Assembly: GCF_009792295.1 (NCBI RefSeq)
Contig: NZ_CP039934.1
Span: forward strand, 1,880,501 to 1,944,500
DNA: 64,000 nt
Direction of reading: 5' to 3'
From: Myroides fluvii
Lineage (GTDB): Bacteria; Bacteroidota; Bacteroidia; Flavobacteriales; Flavobacteriaceae
The translations under genes were made by a program, and so were the position numbers. The notes beneath the pieces were generated by a model, which had not been told where the DNA came from, ran no database searches, and was given only the letters and a program-made list of their open reading frames with translations. Within the stretch, counting starts at the first letter, position 1; every line of letters begins with the position of its first letter. Shown piece by piece: positions 24,380 through 35,986 of the stretch.

Positions 24380-24669
24380 TATTGTGATAACATGAGATAC
24401 AATATCGTTATTCCTGATAAAATACAAGGGAGAATTAAGTTGCTCCAAGCTGTTTTTTTCTTTATCGCTAATACAAGCCATACCAAAGGAATCCCGAATA
24501 AAGCTGCAAGTAGTGGTAACCATAAAAGTTCGTATATCGCACCTAGAAGTCTATACGTGTAGATTCCGTTAGTTCCCGTGCGACTTAAAAGGGCAAAGCC
24601 AATAATCAACAACGTACTAAGGAAAGATAGACCGTGTAATGCAAAGGTAAATTTAGGTATTTGATTCAT
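24379..24669 (-). CDS. Small membrane protein, three TM segments
   Basis: 96 residues with hydrophobic segments at about 8-28 (FALHGLSFLSTLLIIGFALL), 42-69 (LGAIYELLWLPLLAALFGIP onward) and 76-95 (NLILPCILSGITILYLM). No motif that I recognise. The gene is alone between convergent terminator and the divergent promoter region of the monooxygenase gene. Confidence 0.6.
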   Translation of the reverse strand: MNQIPKFTFALHGLSFLSTLLIIGFALLSRTGTNGIYTYRLLGAIYELLWLPLLAALFGIPLVWLVLAIKKKTAWSNLILPCILSGITILYLMLSQ

Positions 24670-24772
24670 TTTTTTGTTTTTGGTTAGAGTAAAGATATAC
24701 TTTTTTTATATTCCTGATATGGGGTTGATATTTATTTATTGCTTGATTTTTAGGTAGTTAAAAAAGAGTTGA

Positions 24773-24804
24773 TTTGGTTAGGTCTAAAAAAATGCTTATA
24801 TTTG
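24773..24804 (+). promoter_or_regulatory. Promoter of the monooxygenase leader
   Basis: TTTG at 24773-24776 and TATATTTG at 24797-24804 with a 20-bp spacer, an excellent match to the Bacteroidota primary-sigma consensus. It places the RNA start near 24812 and so defines a leader of about 250 nt before the gene at 25064. Confidence 0.75.
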
Positions 24805-24811
24805 CTATATC

Positions 24812-26449
<1,638 letters not shown>

Positions 26450-26482
26450 TCGTTGCGATTAGTATAATTAAATTGTTTTTAC

Positions 26483-26516
26483 AAAGCCTTAAAAATCATG
26501 TTTTTAGGGCTTTTTG
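26483..26516 (+). terminator. Terminator after the monooxygenase gene
   Basis: Stem AAAGCCTTAAAAA / TTTTTAGGGCTTT with a short loop, followed by T-rich sequence. Confidence 0.75.
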
Positions 26517-26632
26517 TTTTTAGAATGTTACAAAAAGAAAATATTTTTAAAAATATTGTAACTTTTTGATGTAACTGTACGTATAACTAATGTAGGCCAT
26601 TAAGGACAAAGACAAATAAGGAGTAAAATACT

Positions 26633-27496
26633 ATGAGACAACTTAAAATTACCAAGCAGGTTACGAATCGTGAAACAGCTTCACTAGATAAGTATTTGCA
26701 AGAGATTGGTAAAGTAGATTTGATTACTGCAGATGAAGAGGTAGAATTAGCACAGCGAATTAAGGCAGGAGATCAAAGAGCTTTAGAAAAATTAACTAAG
26801 GCTAACTTAAGATTCGTGGTTTCGGTAGCAAAACAATACCAAAATCAAGGGTTGACACTTCCGGATTTAATTAATGAAGGAAACTTAGGGTTGATCAAAG
26901 CAGCACAGCGTTTTGATGAAACTCGTGGTTTTAAATTTATTTCTTACGCAGTTTGGTGGATTAGACAATCAATTTTGTCAGCTTTAGCTGAACAATCGAG
27001 AATTGTGCGTTTACCATTAAATAAAATTGGTTCGATCAATAAAATTAATAAGATGTACGCGTTATTGGAACAGTCGAATGAACGTCCACCTTCAGCAGAG
27101 GAAATCGCTGTAGAATTGGATATGACTGTGAATGACGTAAAAGAGAGTATGAAAAACTCTGGACGTCACTTATCCATGGATGCTCCGTTAGTGGAAGGAG
27201 AAGATTCTAACTTGTATGACGTATTGCGTTCAGGAGAGTCTCCAAATCCAGATCGTGAGCTAATTCACGAGTCATTGCGTACGGAAATCGAGAGAGCATT
27301 AGAAACCTTAACTCCTCGTGAGGCAGATGTGGTTCGCTTGTATTTCGGTTTAGGGGATCAACACCCAATGACATTAGAAGAAATAGGAGAAACGTTTGAT
27401 CTAACAAGAGAACGCGTCAGACAAATCAAGGAAAAGGCAATCCGCAGATTGAAACATACATCAAGAAGTAAAATACTGAAAACGTATTTAGGATAA
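26633..27496 (+). CDS. rpoD: Primary RNA polymerase sigma factor
   Basis: 287 residues: region 1.2 ([18 protein letters not shown]), region 2 ([28 protein letters not shown]), region 3 and region 4 ([20 protein letters not shown] with [12 protein letters not shown]). Region 1.1 and the non-conserved insert of proteobacterial sigma-70 are missing, as is normal in Bacteroidota primary sigma factors, which read TTTG/TAnnTTTG promoters like those seen throughout this window. It directs housekeeping transcription. Monocistronic. Confidence 0.97.
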   Translation: MRQLKITKQVTNRETASLDKYLQEIGKVDLITADEEVELAQRIKAGDQRALEKLTKANLRFVVSVAKQYQNQGLTLPDLINEGNLGLIKAAQRFDETRGFKFISYAVWWIRQSILSALAEQSRIVRLPLNKIGSINKINKMYALLEQSNERPPSAEEIAVELDMTVNDVKESMKNSGRHLSMDAPLVEGEDSNLYDVLRSGESPNPDRELIHESLRTEIERALETLTPREADVVRLYFGLGDQHPMTLEEIGETFDLTRERVRQIKEKAIRRLKHTSRSKILKTYLG

Positions 27497-27500
27497 TAGT

Positions 27501-27529
27501 AAAAGCACTGCTCAGCAGTGCTTTTTTTT
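27501..27529 (+). terminator. rpoD terminator
   Basis: Stem AAAGCACTGC / GCAGTGCTTT with loop TCA and T8, 4 bp after the stop. Confidence 0.9.
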
Positions 27530-27720
27530 ATGTCTTTTTTGAAAGAATGAAGCGCTTTGTTCGATTTGGATGTTTTGAACAAAGCGTGTTATATAGACTA
27601 TCTGTCGTATTTTGAGCGCAGTGGGAATTACTATGATGGCTATGCCCTTGCCTAGCAAATTCTTTTTTGTTAATGCTAACTTAAATTGTTCTACATTCGC
27701 CCCCGAATGTAAATATAACT

Positions 27721-28251
27721 ATGAGTCAAACTAACCTATTAAAAAAGTATTTTTTGCTGTGTTTCCTCCTTTTTGGATCCGCATCTCAAACCTTCGCTCA
27801 ATCTAAAGAAGATGTAAAAATCGGCATTGGATTACAAGGAGTGGAATTAGCTGTAAATAAGAAAATCTACCAACAGTTTTACGTTGAAGCTTATGCTGGA
27901 TTAGGTGGCGGATACGATGCCGTAGACGGCTTCTCCTATACGCTAGATGTTAAAAACTTAGTTCCTTATACCAAGGGAATTGTAAAGTGGAATTATGTAG
28001 ATCAGGATCGAAAGAGAAATTTCGTTTCCTTACAAGGAAAGTACTCGTTTGGAGATAAAGATTATCTCGATTTAAATAGAGCGTTACTAACCGAGGTAAA
28101 TTGGGGTATAGAACGCCATTTTACGGAGAATTTTATTTTTGAAGCCCATGTTGGAATTGGTCATTTAAAGGATTTTGATGTAAAGAAATCACTTGTATTG
28201 CCAACGGTTGGTGTGAGTTTAAAATATCGATTATTTAATTTCAACAAGTAA
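27721..28251 (+). CDS. Small outer-membrane beta-barrel-like protein
   Basis: 176 residues with an N-terminal signal peptide (FLLCFLLFGSASQTFA, cleavage before QSKED) and then regular amphipathic strands: VEAYAGLGGGYDAV, KNLVPYTKGIVKWNYV, NFVSLQGKYSF, IFEAHVGIGHL, and a terminal aromatic strand LKYRLFNFNK. This fits an eight-stranded outer-membrane barrel or similar envelope protein. No family named. It stands alone between rpoD and the convergent lysS. Confidence 0.6.
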   Translation: MSQTNLLKKYFLLCFLLFGSASQTFAQSKEDVKIGIGLQGVELAVNKKIYQQFYVEAYAGLGGGYDAVDGFSYTLDVKNLVPYTKGIVKWNYVDQDRKRNFVSLQGKYSFGDKDYLDLNRALLTEVNWGIERHFTENFIFEAHVGIGHLKDFDVKKSLVLPTVGVSLKYRLFNFNK

Positions 28252-28282
28252 AATAGGAGATAAGGAAAAAAAAGAGATAAAA

Positions 28283-28306
28283 AAAGAGGCTTGATAGCCT
28301 CTTTCT
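28283..28306 (-). terminator. lysS terminator
   Basis: Stem AAAGAGGC / GCCTCTTT around TTGATA, lying between the convergent ends of the 176-residue gene and lysS. Confidence 0.8.
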
Positions 28307-28310
28307 TTGT

Positions 28311-30011
28311 TTAGTGTTGATAGACAACATATTTCATATCATCTTCTGTTACAACTTTCGTTAAGTTATGAGAAGATAAACCTTTCATGGCTTTGTCCCA
28401 TTTCTTGCCACTTAAAGCAGCTTGTTCTTTTAAGGAACCAAGTTCTACTTTGTTGTCGTTGTTTTCTAGAATTTGGATGATGATTTTTTCTTCCTCTGAT
28501 AATTCTACCGTTGGAGCTGTTTTCTCTGGTCTCATTTGAGGGAAAAACAACACTTCTTGAATCGATGGATTGTTCGTTAAGAACATGATTAAACGGTCCA
28601 TTCCAATTCCCAACCCAGAAGTTGGTGGCATTCCGTATTCTAAAGCACGCAAGAAATCTTGGTCAATAAACATCGCTTCGTCATCTCCGCGGTCTGCTAA
28701 AGCCATTTGAGCTTCAAAACGCTCTCTTTGGTCAATCGGGTCATTTAACTCAGAGTATGCATTTGCAATCTCTTTTCCACAAACCATTAGCTCAAAACGC
28801 TCCGTTAATTCGGGATTGTCTCTATGTGCTTTGGTTAAAGGCGACATCTCTTTAGGATAATCGGTAATATACGTGGGTTGGATGTAGTTCCCCTCACATT
28901 TCTCACCGAAAATTTCATCAATTAATTTTCCTTTACCCATGGTTTGATCTACTGGAATTCCCATGCCTAAAGCAGCTTGACGAATTTCGTCTTCAGTTTT
29001 TCCTGTAATGTCAAACCCCGTAAATTCTTTAATTGAATCAGCCATTGTGATTCGCTTATAGGGTGCTTTAAAGTCGATTTCATGCTCGCCAAACGTCGCT
29101 TTTGTAGTTCCATTCACAGCGATAGCACAATGCTCTAATAAGCGCTCAGTAAACTCCATCATCCAGTTGTAGTCTTTGTAAGCTACATAGATTTCCATTG
29201 CTGTAAACTCTGGATTGTGGGTTCTGTCCATTCCTTCGTTGCGGAAGTTTTTAGAGAATTCGTAAACGCCATCAAAACCACCTACAATTAAGCGTTTTAG
29301 ATACAATTCATTCGCGATACGCAAATACAACGGAATATCTAAAGCATTGTGATGTGTGATGAATGGACGTGCAGAGGCTCCTCCTGGAATTGATTGTAAT
29401 ACAGGTGTTTCAACTTCCATATAACCCGCCTCATTGAAGAAGTTACGCATTGCACTAAATAATTTCGTACGCTTAACGAATATTTCTTTGTTTTGTGGGT
29501 TTACAACTAAATCGACATAACGCATTCTGTAGCGCAATTCTGGATCTGTAAAAGCATCAAAGGTATTTCCCTCTGCATCCGTTTTAGGTAATGGCAACGG
29601 GCGCAACGATTTGCTCAATAGAGAAAGTCCTTGTACGCGTACTGTTTTTTCTCCTACTTGCGTCGTGAATAACTCTCCTTCGATACCAATGATATCTCCG
29701 AGGTCAATTAGCTTTTTGTAAACTTCGTTGTATAAATCTTTGTTCTCACCCGGACAAAGTTCATCTCTGTTGATATATAGTTGAATCTTTCCTTCACTGT
29801 CTTGAATCGTTGCGAAAGAAGCTTTTCCTTGAATACGCGAAGACATGAGTCTTCCTGCCACAATTACCTTCTTACCTTCTTCAAAACCGTTCTTTATCTG
29901 CTTGGATGTATGATTTACTGGAAATAAGTTAGCAGGATAAGGATTCACACCAAGCTCTTGCAATTTTGCGAGCTTCTCTCTTCTGATGATTTCTTGTTCT
30001 GAAAGTTGCAT
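28311..30011 (-). CDS. lysS: Lysyl-tRNA synthetase, class II
   Basis: 566 residues: N-terminal OB-fold anticodon domain (VIVAGRLMSSRIQGKASFAT), then class II catalytic domain with motif 1 (FFNEAGYMEVETPVL), motif 2 (FRNEGMDRTHNPEFT) and motif 3 (GLGIGMDRLIMFLT). An extra C-terminal domain of about 70 residues after the catalytic core (LSEEEKIIIQILENNDNKVE onward, winged-helix-like) makes it longer than the roughly 505-residue E. coli enzyme; this extension is common in Bacteroidota. It charges tRNA-Lys. A TATATTTG -7 box lies about 45 bp before the ATG. Confidence 0.97.
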   Translation of the reverse strand: MQLSEQEIIRREKLAKLQELGVNPYPANLFPVNHTSKQIKNGFEEGKKVIVAGRLMSSRIQGKASFATIQDSEGKIQLYINRDELCPGENKDLYNEVYKKLIDLGDIIGIEGELFTTQVGEKTVRVQGLSLLSKSLRPLPLPKTDAEGNTFDAFTDPELRYRMRYVDLVVNPQNKEIFVKRTKLFSAMRNFFNEAGYMEVETPVLQSIPGGASARPFITHHNALDIPLYLRIANELYLKRLIVGGFDGVYEFSKNFRNEGMDRTHNPEFTAMEIYVAYKDYNWMMEFTERLLEHCAIAVNGTTKATFGEHEIDFKAPYKRITMADSIKEFTGFDITGKTEDEIRQAALGMGIPVDQTMGKGKLIDEIFGEKCEGNYIQPTYITDYPKEMSPLTKAHRDNPELTERFELMVCGKEIANAYSELNDPIDQRERFEAQMALADRGDDEAMFIDQDFLRALEYGMPPTSGLGIGMDRLIMFLTNNPSIQEVLFFPQMRPEKTAPTVELSEEEKIIIQILENNDNKVELGSLKEQAALSGKKWDKAMKGLSSHNLTKVVTEDDMKYVVYQH

Positions 30012-30209
30012 AATAATTGTGAATTATGAATTAATTTATAAAGTGCAAATATAGGTAATCTTTAAAAATTACTCCCCATTGTATAGAGCCAAATGTCAGT
30101 TAATTAGTCAATTGATCTGTTTAGAGGAAATTTCAAGATAGGGTTTAACGGAAATTATACCCATAATTCATAAAAAATGACGAAATTTGTAGGGTATAAA
30201 TAAGTGATT

Positions 30210-30374
30210 ATGAGTATTTGGAGAGTAATTTTGTCTATTATATTTCCGCCTATTGCAGTGTACGATAAAGGGTGCGGATCCATAGTAATTGTTTTTCTTT
30301 TAACCCTAGCCGGTTGGATTCCTGGCGTTATTGGAGCTTTAGTCATTCTCAATAATCCGAAATATAACCGCTAA
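30210..30374 (+). CDS. YqaE/Pmp3 family small membrane protein
   Basis: 54 residues: MSIWRVILSIIFPPIAVYDK then GCGSIVIVFLLTLAGWIPGV and IGALVILNNPKYNR. The PPxAVxxxxGCG...WIPGVIHAxxVI pattern is the UPF0057 (YqaE/Pmp3) family of two-TM proteolipids linked to salt and cold stress and membrane potential. The family's usual length is 50-60 residues, so it is complete. It ends 10 bp before lipB and is probably co-transcribed with it. Confidence 0.85.
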   Translation: MSIWRVILSIIFPPIAVYDKGCGSIVIVFLLTLAGWIPGVIGALVILNNPKYNR

Positions 30375-30384
30375 GTTTTTGAAC

Positions 30385-31089
30385 ATGAATAAAGAAGTAA
30401 CCCTAATTGATTTAGGTGAAAAAGACTATAAAGATACCTGGGCCTATCAAGAAGAACTCTTTCAATCGGTTTTAGACATCAAAATAAAAAACAGGAGAGA
30501 AGAAACAGAGGAGCCAACACCCAATTACTTTTTGTTTGTCGAACATCCCCATGTCTATACTTTGGGAAAAAGTGGGCATATAGAAAATCTATTGCTCAAT
30601 GAGGAGCAGTTAGAAGCTAAAGGAGCGACGTTTTATAAAATTAATAGAGGAGGAGATATTACCTATCACGGTCCAGGACAGATTGTAGGATATCCGATTT
30701 TGGATTTAGAAAATTTCTTTACGGATATTCACAAATATTTGCGTTTGTTAGAAGAAACAATGATTCTCGTGCTGAAAGATTATGGTATTGAGGCAACGCG
30801 AAGTGAAGGTGAAACAGGTGTTTGGTTAGGTGTAGGTACGCCATTTGCCAGAAAAATATGCGCCATGGGGGTGCGTGCTTCTCGTTGGGTGACGATGCAT
30901 GGTTTTGCCTTGAATGTCAATTCGGACTTAGGGTATTTTGACAATATCATTCCCTGTGGAATCCGAGGGAAAGGAGTTACCTCTTTACATGTGGAACTAG
31001 GTGTGAATTACGTAGATGAAGATGAAGTACGAGCTAAAATCATTACGTATTTTACCGAATTATTTGAAGCGACTATAAAAGAACAGTAA
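30385..31089 (+). CDS. lipB: Octanoyl-[acyl-carrier-protein]:protein N-octanoyltransferase
   Basis: 234 residues from the ATG at 30385 (a TTG two codons earlier is less likely). It contains RGGDITYHGPGQIVGYPIL (88-106), ARKICAMGVRASRWVTMHGF (155-174) with Lys157, and NIIPCGIRGKGVTSL (187-201) with catalytic Cys191. It moves octanoyl groups from ACP to lipoyl domains, the first step of lipoate synthesis. lipA is not nearby. Confidence 0.96.
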   Translation: MNKEVTLIDLGEKDYKDTWAYQEELFQSVLDIKIKNRREETEEPTPNYFLFVEHPHVYTLGKSGHIENLLLNEEQLEAKGATFYKINRGGDITYHGPGQIVGYPILDLENFFTDIHKYLRLLEETMILVLKDYGIEATRSEGETGVWLGVGTPFARKICAMGVRASRWVTMHGFALNVNSDLGYFDNIIPCGIRGKGVTSLHVELGVNYVDEDEVRAKIITYFTELFEATIKEQ

Positions 31090-31160
31090 TATAATTTATA
31101 AAATCTCAAGCGGACGTTCCTCTTGGGATTTTTTTATCTTTGTACAAACAACACGATAGT

Positions 31161-31820
31161 ATGAAAAATATAAAAATAGCGCCATCGGTTTTGGCTGCCG
31201 ATTTTGCAAATCTACAACGCGATATTGAAATGATTAATGAGAGTCAAGCGGATTGGTTCCACATTGATATTATGGACGGTGTTTTCGTGCCAAATATATC
31301 TTTTGGAATGCCTGTTTTGGCGGCGATCAACAAACACGCGAAGAAAACCTTAGACGTGCATTTGATGATTGTAGATCCTGATCGATATATTAAAACATTT
31401 AAAGATTTAGGAGCAGATATCTTGACCGTTCACTATGAAGCTTGCACACATTTACACCGTACGGTACAAGCAATTAAAGCAGAAGGGATGCAAGCAGGAG
31501 TTGCGTTAAATCCACATACGCCAGTGGCTGTTTTAGAGGATATTATTCAAGATTTAGATTTAGTACTAATCATGAGTGTAAACCCTGGTTTTGGTGGACA
31601 GAGCTTTATCGAAAATACCTATGATAAAGTGCGTAAGTTAAAAGCGATGTTCGATGCGAAAGGAGCAAATGTAATCATTGAAATTGACGGTGGAGTAAAC
31701 AGCAAAAATGCAAAAGCTTTAGTTGATGCTGGGGCTGGTGCCTTAGTAGCGGGTAATTTTGTATTTAGTGCTGCGGATCCTATGGCAACAATAGCCGATT
31801 TGAAAGACATCGTAAAATAG
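31161..31820 (+). CDS. rpe: Ribulose-phosphate 3-epimerase
   Basis: 219 residues from the ATG at 31161; the frame extends seven codons to a TTG but the ATG gives the family-typical opening KIAPSVLAADFANL. The motifs WFHIDIMDGVFVPNISFG (metal His/Asp), LDVHLMI, VNPGFGGQSF and IEIDGGVN are intact. It interconverts ribulose-5-P and xylulose-5-P in the pentose phosphate pathway, using a divalent metal. It lies 71 bp after lipB. Confidence 0.96.
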   Translation: MKNIKIAPSVLAADFANLQRDIEMINESQADWFHIDIMDGVFVPNISFGMPVLAAINKHAKKTLDVHLMIVDPDRYIKTFKDLGADILTVHYEACTHLHRTVQAIKAEGMQAGVALNPHTPVAVLEDIIQDLDLVLIMSVNPGFGGQSFIENTYDKVRKLKAMFDAKGANVIIEIDGGVNSKNAKALVDAGAGALVAGNFVFSAADPMATIADLKDIVK

Positions 31821-31923
31821 GTTGACGGTGATCAGGTAAGGAGAAGGAGTAGATTTTGGGTTAGAAAACAAGTTGCCTTAAAATTCAACAAATCAATAAC
31901 TTTACAACGTACAAACTGCACAT

Positions 31924-31963
31924 AAAAAAACGGCTTGAAGAATTCTTCAAGCCGTTTTTTTAT
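31924..31963. terminator. Bidirectional terminator between rpe region and groEL
   Basis: Perfect palindrome of about 36 bp (AAACGGCTTGAAGAA and its complement) with A7 and T7 on its two sides. It serves minus-strand groEL and stops plus-strand read-through. Confidence 0.9.
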
Positions 31964-31977
31964 AATAGGGTGTGATC

Positions 31978-33609
<1,632 letters not shown>

Positions 33610-33642
33610 TTAGTCTTGTTTTACTCGTTATTATTCAATTTA

Positions 33643-33918
33643 TTAAACAATCGCTAAGATGTCATCTTCACGCATGATTAGGTAATCCTTACCTTCTAAT
33701 TTTAGCTCTGTTCCTGCATATTTACCGTATAATACAGTATCGCCTACTTGTACCGTCATGTTGTGGTCTTTCGTTCCGTTTCCTACAGCTACTACTGTTC
33801 CTTTTTGTGGTTTTTCTTTCGCTGTATCAGGAATAAAAATACCAGAAGCAGTTTTTGTTTCTGCTGGTTGAGGTTCAATAAGAACTCTATCCGCAAGTGG
33901 TTTAATGTTTAATGCCAT
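33643..33918 (-). CDS. groS: 10 kDa co-chaperonin GroES
   Basis: 91 residues. [20 protein letters not shown], the mobile-loop region with [13 protein letters not shown], and the ending [13 protein letters not shown] identify GroES. It forms a seven-fold lid for GroEL. It is the first gene of the groESL operon; a sigma-54-like element lies about 60 bp upstream. Confidence 0.99.
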   Translation of the reverse strand: MALNIKPLADRVLIEPQPAETKTASGIFIPDTAKEKPQKGTVVAVGNGTKDHNMTVQVGDTVLYGKYAGTELKLEGKDYLIMREDDILAIV

Positions 33919-33978
33919 AGTGTTTATAGTTTATAAAAATTGAATTATTTATATTAGTTCTAAATGCTATAGAAATAG

Positions 33979-33994
33979 TCATAAAGTGTGCCAA
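33979..33994 (-). promoter_or_regulatory. Sigma-54-like -24/-12 element upstream of groESL
   Basis: On the minus strand the sequence reads TTGGCACACTTTATGA. GG and the following GA are 10 bp apart, as in -24/-12 promoters, and TTGGCAC is a perfect -24 half; the -12 half has GA instead of GC. It ends 61 bp before the groS ATG. No heat-shock CIRCE repeat is visible. Confidence 0.35.
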
Positions 33995-34017
33995 ATCTTG
34001 TATTGACACCTATTGGC

Positions 34018-34050
34018 AAAAAAAAATGCCAACTTGACAGCTGGCATTCT
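34018..34050 (-). terminator. Terminator of the miaB-secG operon
   Basis: On the minus strand, stem AATGCCA / TGGCATT around a ten-base loop followed by T9, 23 bp after the secG stop. Confidence 0.8.
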
Positions 34051-34072
34051 ATAGTAAAAAGTAAAAACTTTC

Positions 34073-34462
34073 TTATTCTTGTGTAGTTGCTGGAGTTGAA
34101 GTCTCGCTAGTTGCTGGAGTTTCAGCTGCAGGTGTTGATTCTGTCGTGTTTTCTGTGTTAGCAGCAGCAGGAACAGTAGGCTGTACTGGCATCTCTGCGT
34201 TAGGATCTAAAAGTTTAGAATCTCCAACAGCTCCACCACTAAAGCTAATGCTTGACATTAAAATAAGGATGATTAACACCGCTCCTAATGTCCAAGTACT
34301 CTTATCTAAGAAGTCATTCGTGTTTTTTACACCTCCTGCAACAGTAGATCCTCCGAAAGAAGAGTCTAAACCTCCACCTTTAGGATTTTGTACCATAATA
34401 ACCACAATTAATAAAAAACATACGATAGCAATCAATACTAAAAATACTGTAAATGTGTTCAT
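34073..34462 (-). CDS. secG: Preprotein translocase subunit SecG
   Basis: 129 residues with two TM helices (about 4-23 and 54-73) around the family motif VIMVQNPKGGGLDSSFGGST (21-40). The C-terminal 45 residues are a Pro/Ala/Thr/Glu low-complexity tail common in Bacteroidota SecG. It is a membrane subunit of SecYEG that aids protein export. It is 2 bp from the TPR gene in the miaB-activator-lptE run. Confidence 0.93.
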   Translation of the reverse strand: MNTFTVFLVLIAIVCFLLIVVIMVQNPKGGGLDSSFGGSTVAGGVKNTNDFLDKSTWTLGAVLIILILMSSISFSGGAVGDSKLLDPNAEMPVQPTVPAAANTENTTESTPAAETPATSETSTPATTQE

Positions 34463-34464
34463 GC

Positions 34465-35460
34465 TTATAAACTATTATGTTGTTGTAACGCTTTTATATC
34501 TAATATTTGGTTTGCAAAGAAACTACTTTTTTCTGGATATTTCAAAATTAAAATCTCATAAGCTTGTATCGCTTTTTGATATTTTTTTTGCTCTAAGTAT
34601 ATTTTGGCTAAAGTCTCCGTCATTAAACTTGTGTTCTCTTGTAGAGATAATTCAATATTTATGGGGCTTGCCGTACCTTTTTTTGTTGGGATAATTTTAG
34701 GATTTGTTTCGATGAATTTATCAATTAAAGCTTGTTTTTGCTCCAAACTTTTTTGAAATTTTTTTTCATCTTCCGTAATTATCTCCGCTATTTCTTCCTT
34801 TTCAGGCTGTTTTGTGTCTTTTTCTGCATCTGATTCTCGAACAATTGGCTGTTGCTTGGACAATTTTAGCCATTCTTGAAAGGAGTATTTTTCCCCAGCT
34901 TCAAATGCTAAAGGTTTGCCAATTTCAAGCTTATTTTCTAATTCAGCGCTTTTAGAAATAGCTGGAATTGCTTCTTCAGCTAGTGAATCTATTTCAGGTA
35001 CAGAAACAGGATTGCATATTTCTTTGTCTGTATCTTTTTGTGTTTTTTCTTCCAAAGAAGTATTCTCTTGTACAATAGCATAGGCAACTTTGGAAATGTT
35101 TTGGAGTAGTGCGCTAATATTTTGTTCAGGCTCTCGCTCTTTTTCCTTCGCTATGGGCTCGATTGCTTCTTTTGGCTCAGATTCTTCTTCCTCAATCTCG
35201 ATGGATAAAGGCGTATAGGCAGTAAAGTCATCAGAAACAATAAAGTGGAACAAAATGTCGCGGTCTAACGTATAAGCCGCAGTTTTTTTGAGTTCCTGAT
35301 TGTATGAAGTACTTTCATTTGAATAAAGTGCTTTTAGGTACAAACTTCTCAAAGGCTGTAAATAAGGGTACTGCTCAAGTAATTCTTTTAATTCTTGAAT
35401 GTCTGTTCGCTGTACTTGTGTTGGATCAGCTAAGTAAGTATGTAAAGTTGCTCTATTCAA
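34465..35460 (-). CDS. Hypothetical protein with C-terminal TPR-like repeat
   Basis: 331 residues. Residues 1-80 are helical (LLEQYPYLQPLRSLYLKALY), the middle (about 85-250) is very acidic and low-complexity with long Glu/Lys runs, and the last 60 hold one TPR-type unit (LAKIYLEQKKYQKAIQAYEI) and LKYPEKSSFFANQI. No signal peptide. It sits conserved between lptE and secG, so it may be an accessory of envelope protein or LPS transport; the function is unknown. Confidence 0.6.
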   Translation of the reverse strand: MNRATLHTYLADPTQVQRTDIQELKELLEQYPYLQPLRSLYLKALYSNESTSYNQELKKTAAYTLDRDILFHFIVSDDFTAYTPLSIEIEEEESEPKEAIEPIAKEKEREPEQNISALLQNISKVAYAIVQENTSLEEKTQKDTDKEICNPVSVPEIDSLAEEAIPAISKSAELENKLEIGKPLAFEAGEKYSFQEWLKLSKQQPIVRESDAEKDTKQPEKEEIAEIITEDEKKFQKSLEQKQALIDKFIETNPKIIPTKKGTASPINIELSLQENTSLMTETLAKIYLEQKKYQKAIQAYEILILKYPEKSSFFANQILDIKALQQHNSL

Positions 35461-35479
35461 ATTGCTGTCTGTTGTTAAT

Positions 35480-35986
35480 TTACCATTTAGCTAAGGATTC
35501 ATTGAATACATCTTGTGTAATGCGCTCATAAATCTCATCTAAAGCTGTATTTAATGTCGCACCAACTAATTGTGCATTTGCATCATAGTCATAGTAAAAC
35601 GAAAATCGTTTTTCGAAGTCGTCTTCTGGATTTTTTTTGTTTGTAAATCGCACATTAATAGCGATGTATAAACGGTTTTGCGCTGCTCTTTGATCTGCAG
35701 TTGCCGTCATGGGGCTAATCCTATAATCGACAATTTCTCCTTCGTATACTAAATCCGCATCGGAATTAGTTAATGTTAAACTCGTTTGGTTTTGAATCAA
35801 ATCTTGCAGTGCAAGGGTGAAGGTACGTTCAATTCCTGGTTCAACCAAAGGTGCATTATTCTGAAAGTAATTCACCTGGAAAGAATCTGCGTCAATTTTT
35901 CCTGTTCCCGTAAAGTTATAGTACTTGCAGCTTTGTAAGCCTAAGAGGATAAAGGCAACAAGGAGGATTGGTTTAAGCTTCTTCAT
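35480..35986 (-). CDS. lptE: LptE-family LPS-assembly lipoprotein
   Basis: 168 residues with a lipoprotein signal (LLVAFILLGLQSCKYYNF, lipobox Cys near 20). The mature part has the SGTGKIDADSFQVNYFQNNA-like strand and the FTLALQDLIQNQTSL helix, as in LptE, which plugs the LptD barrel and delivers LPS to the cell surface. It begins at the base after the regulator's stop codon, so the two are co-transcribed. Confidence 0.8.
   Translation of the reverse strand: MKKLKPILLVAFILLGLQSCKYYNFTGTGKIDADSFQVNYFQNNAPLVEPGIERTFTLALQDLIQNQTSLTLTNSDADLVYEGEIVDYRISPMTATADQRAAQNRLYIAINVRFTNKKNPEDDFEKRFSFYYDYDANAQLVGATLNTALDEIYERITQDVFNESLAKW

Noticed and set aside
30155..30352. Minus-strand 65-codon frame
   Set aside because: It is the shadow of the YqaE/Pmp3 gene on the plus strand, which has clear family motifs.
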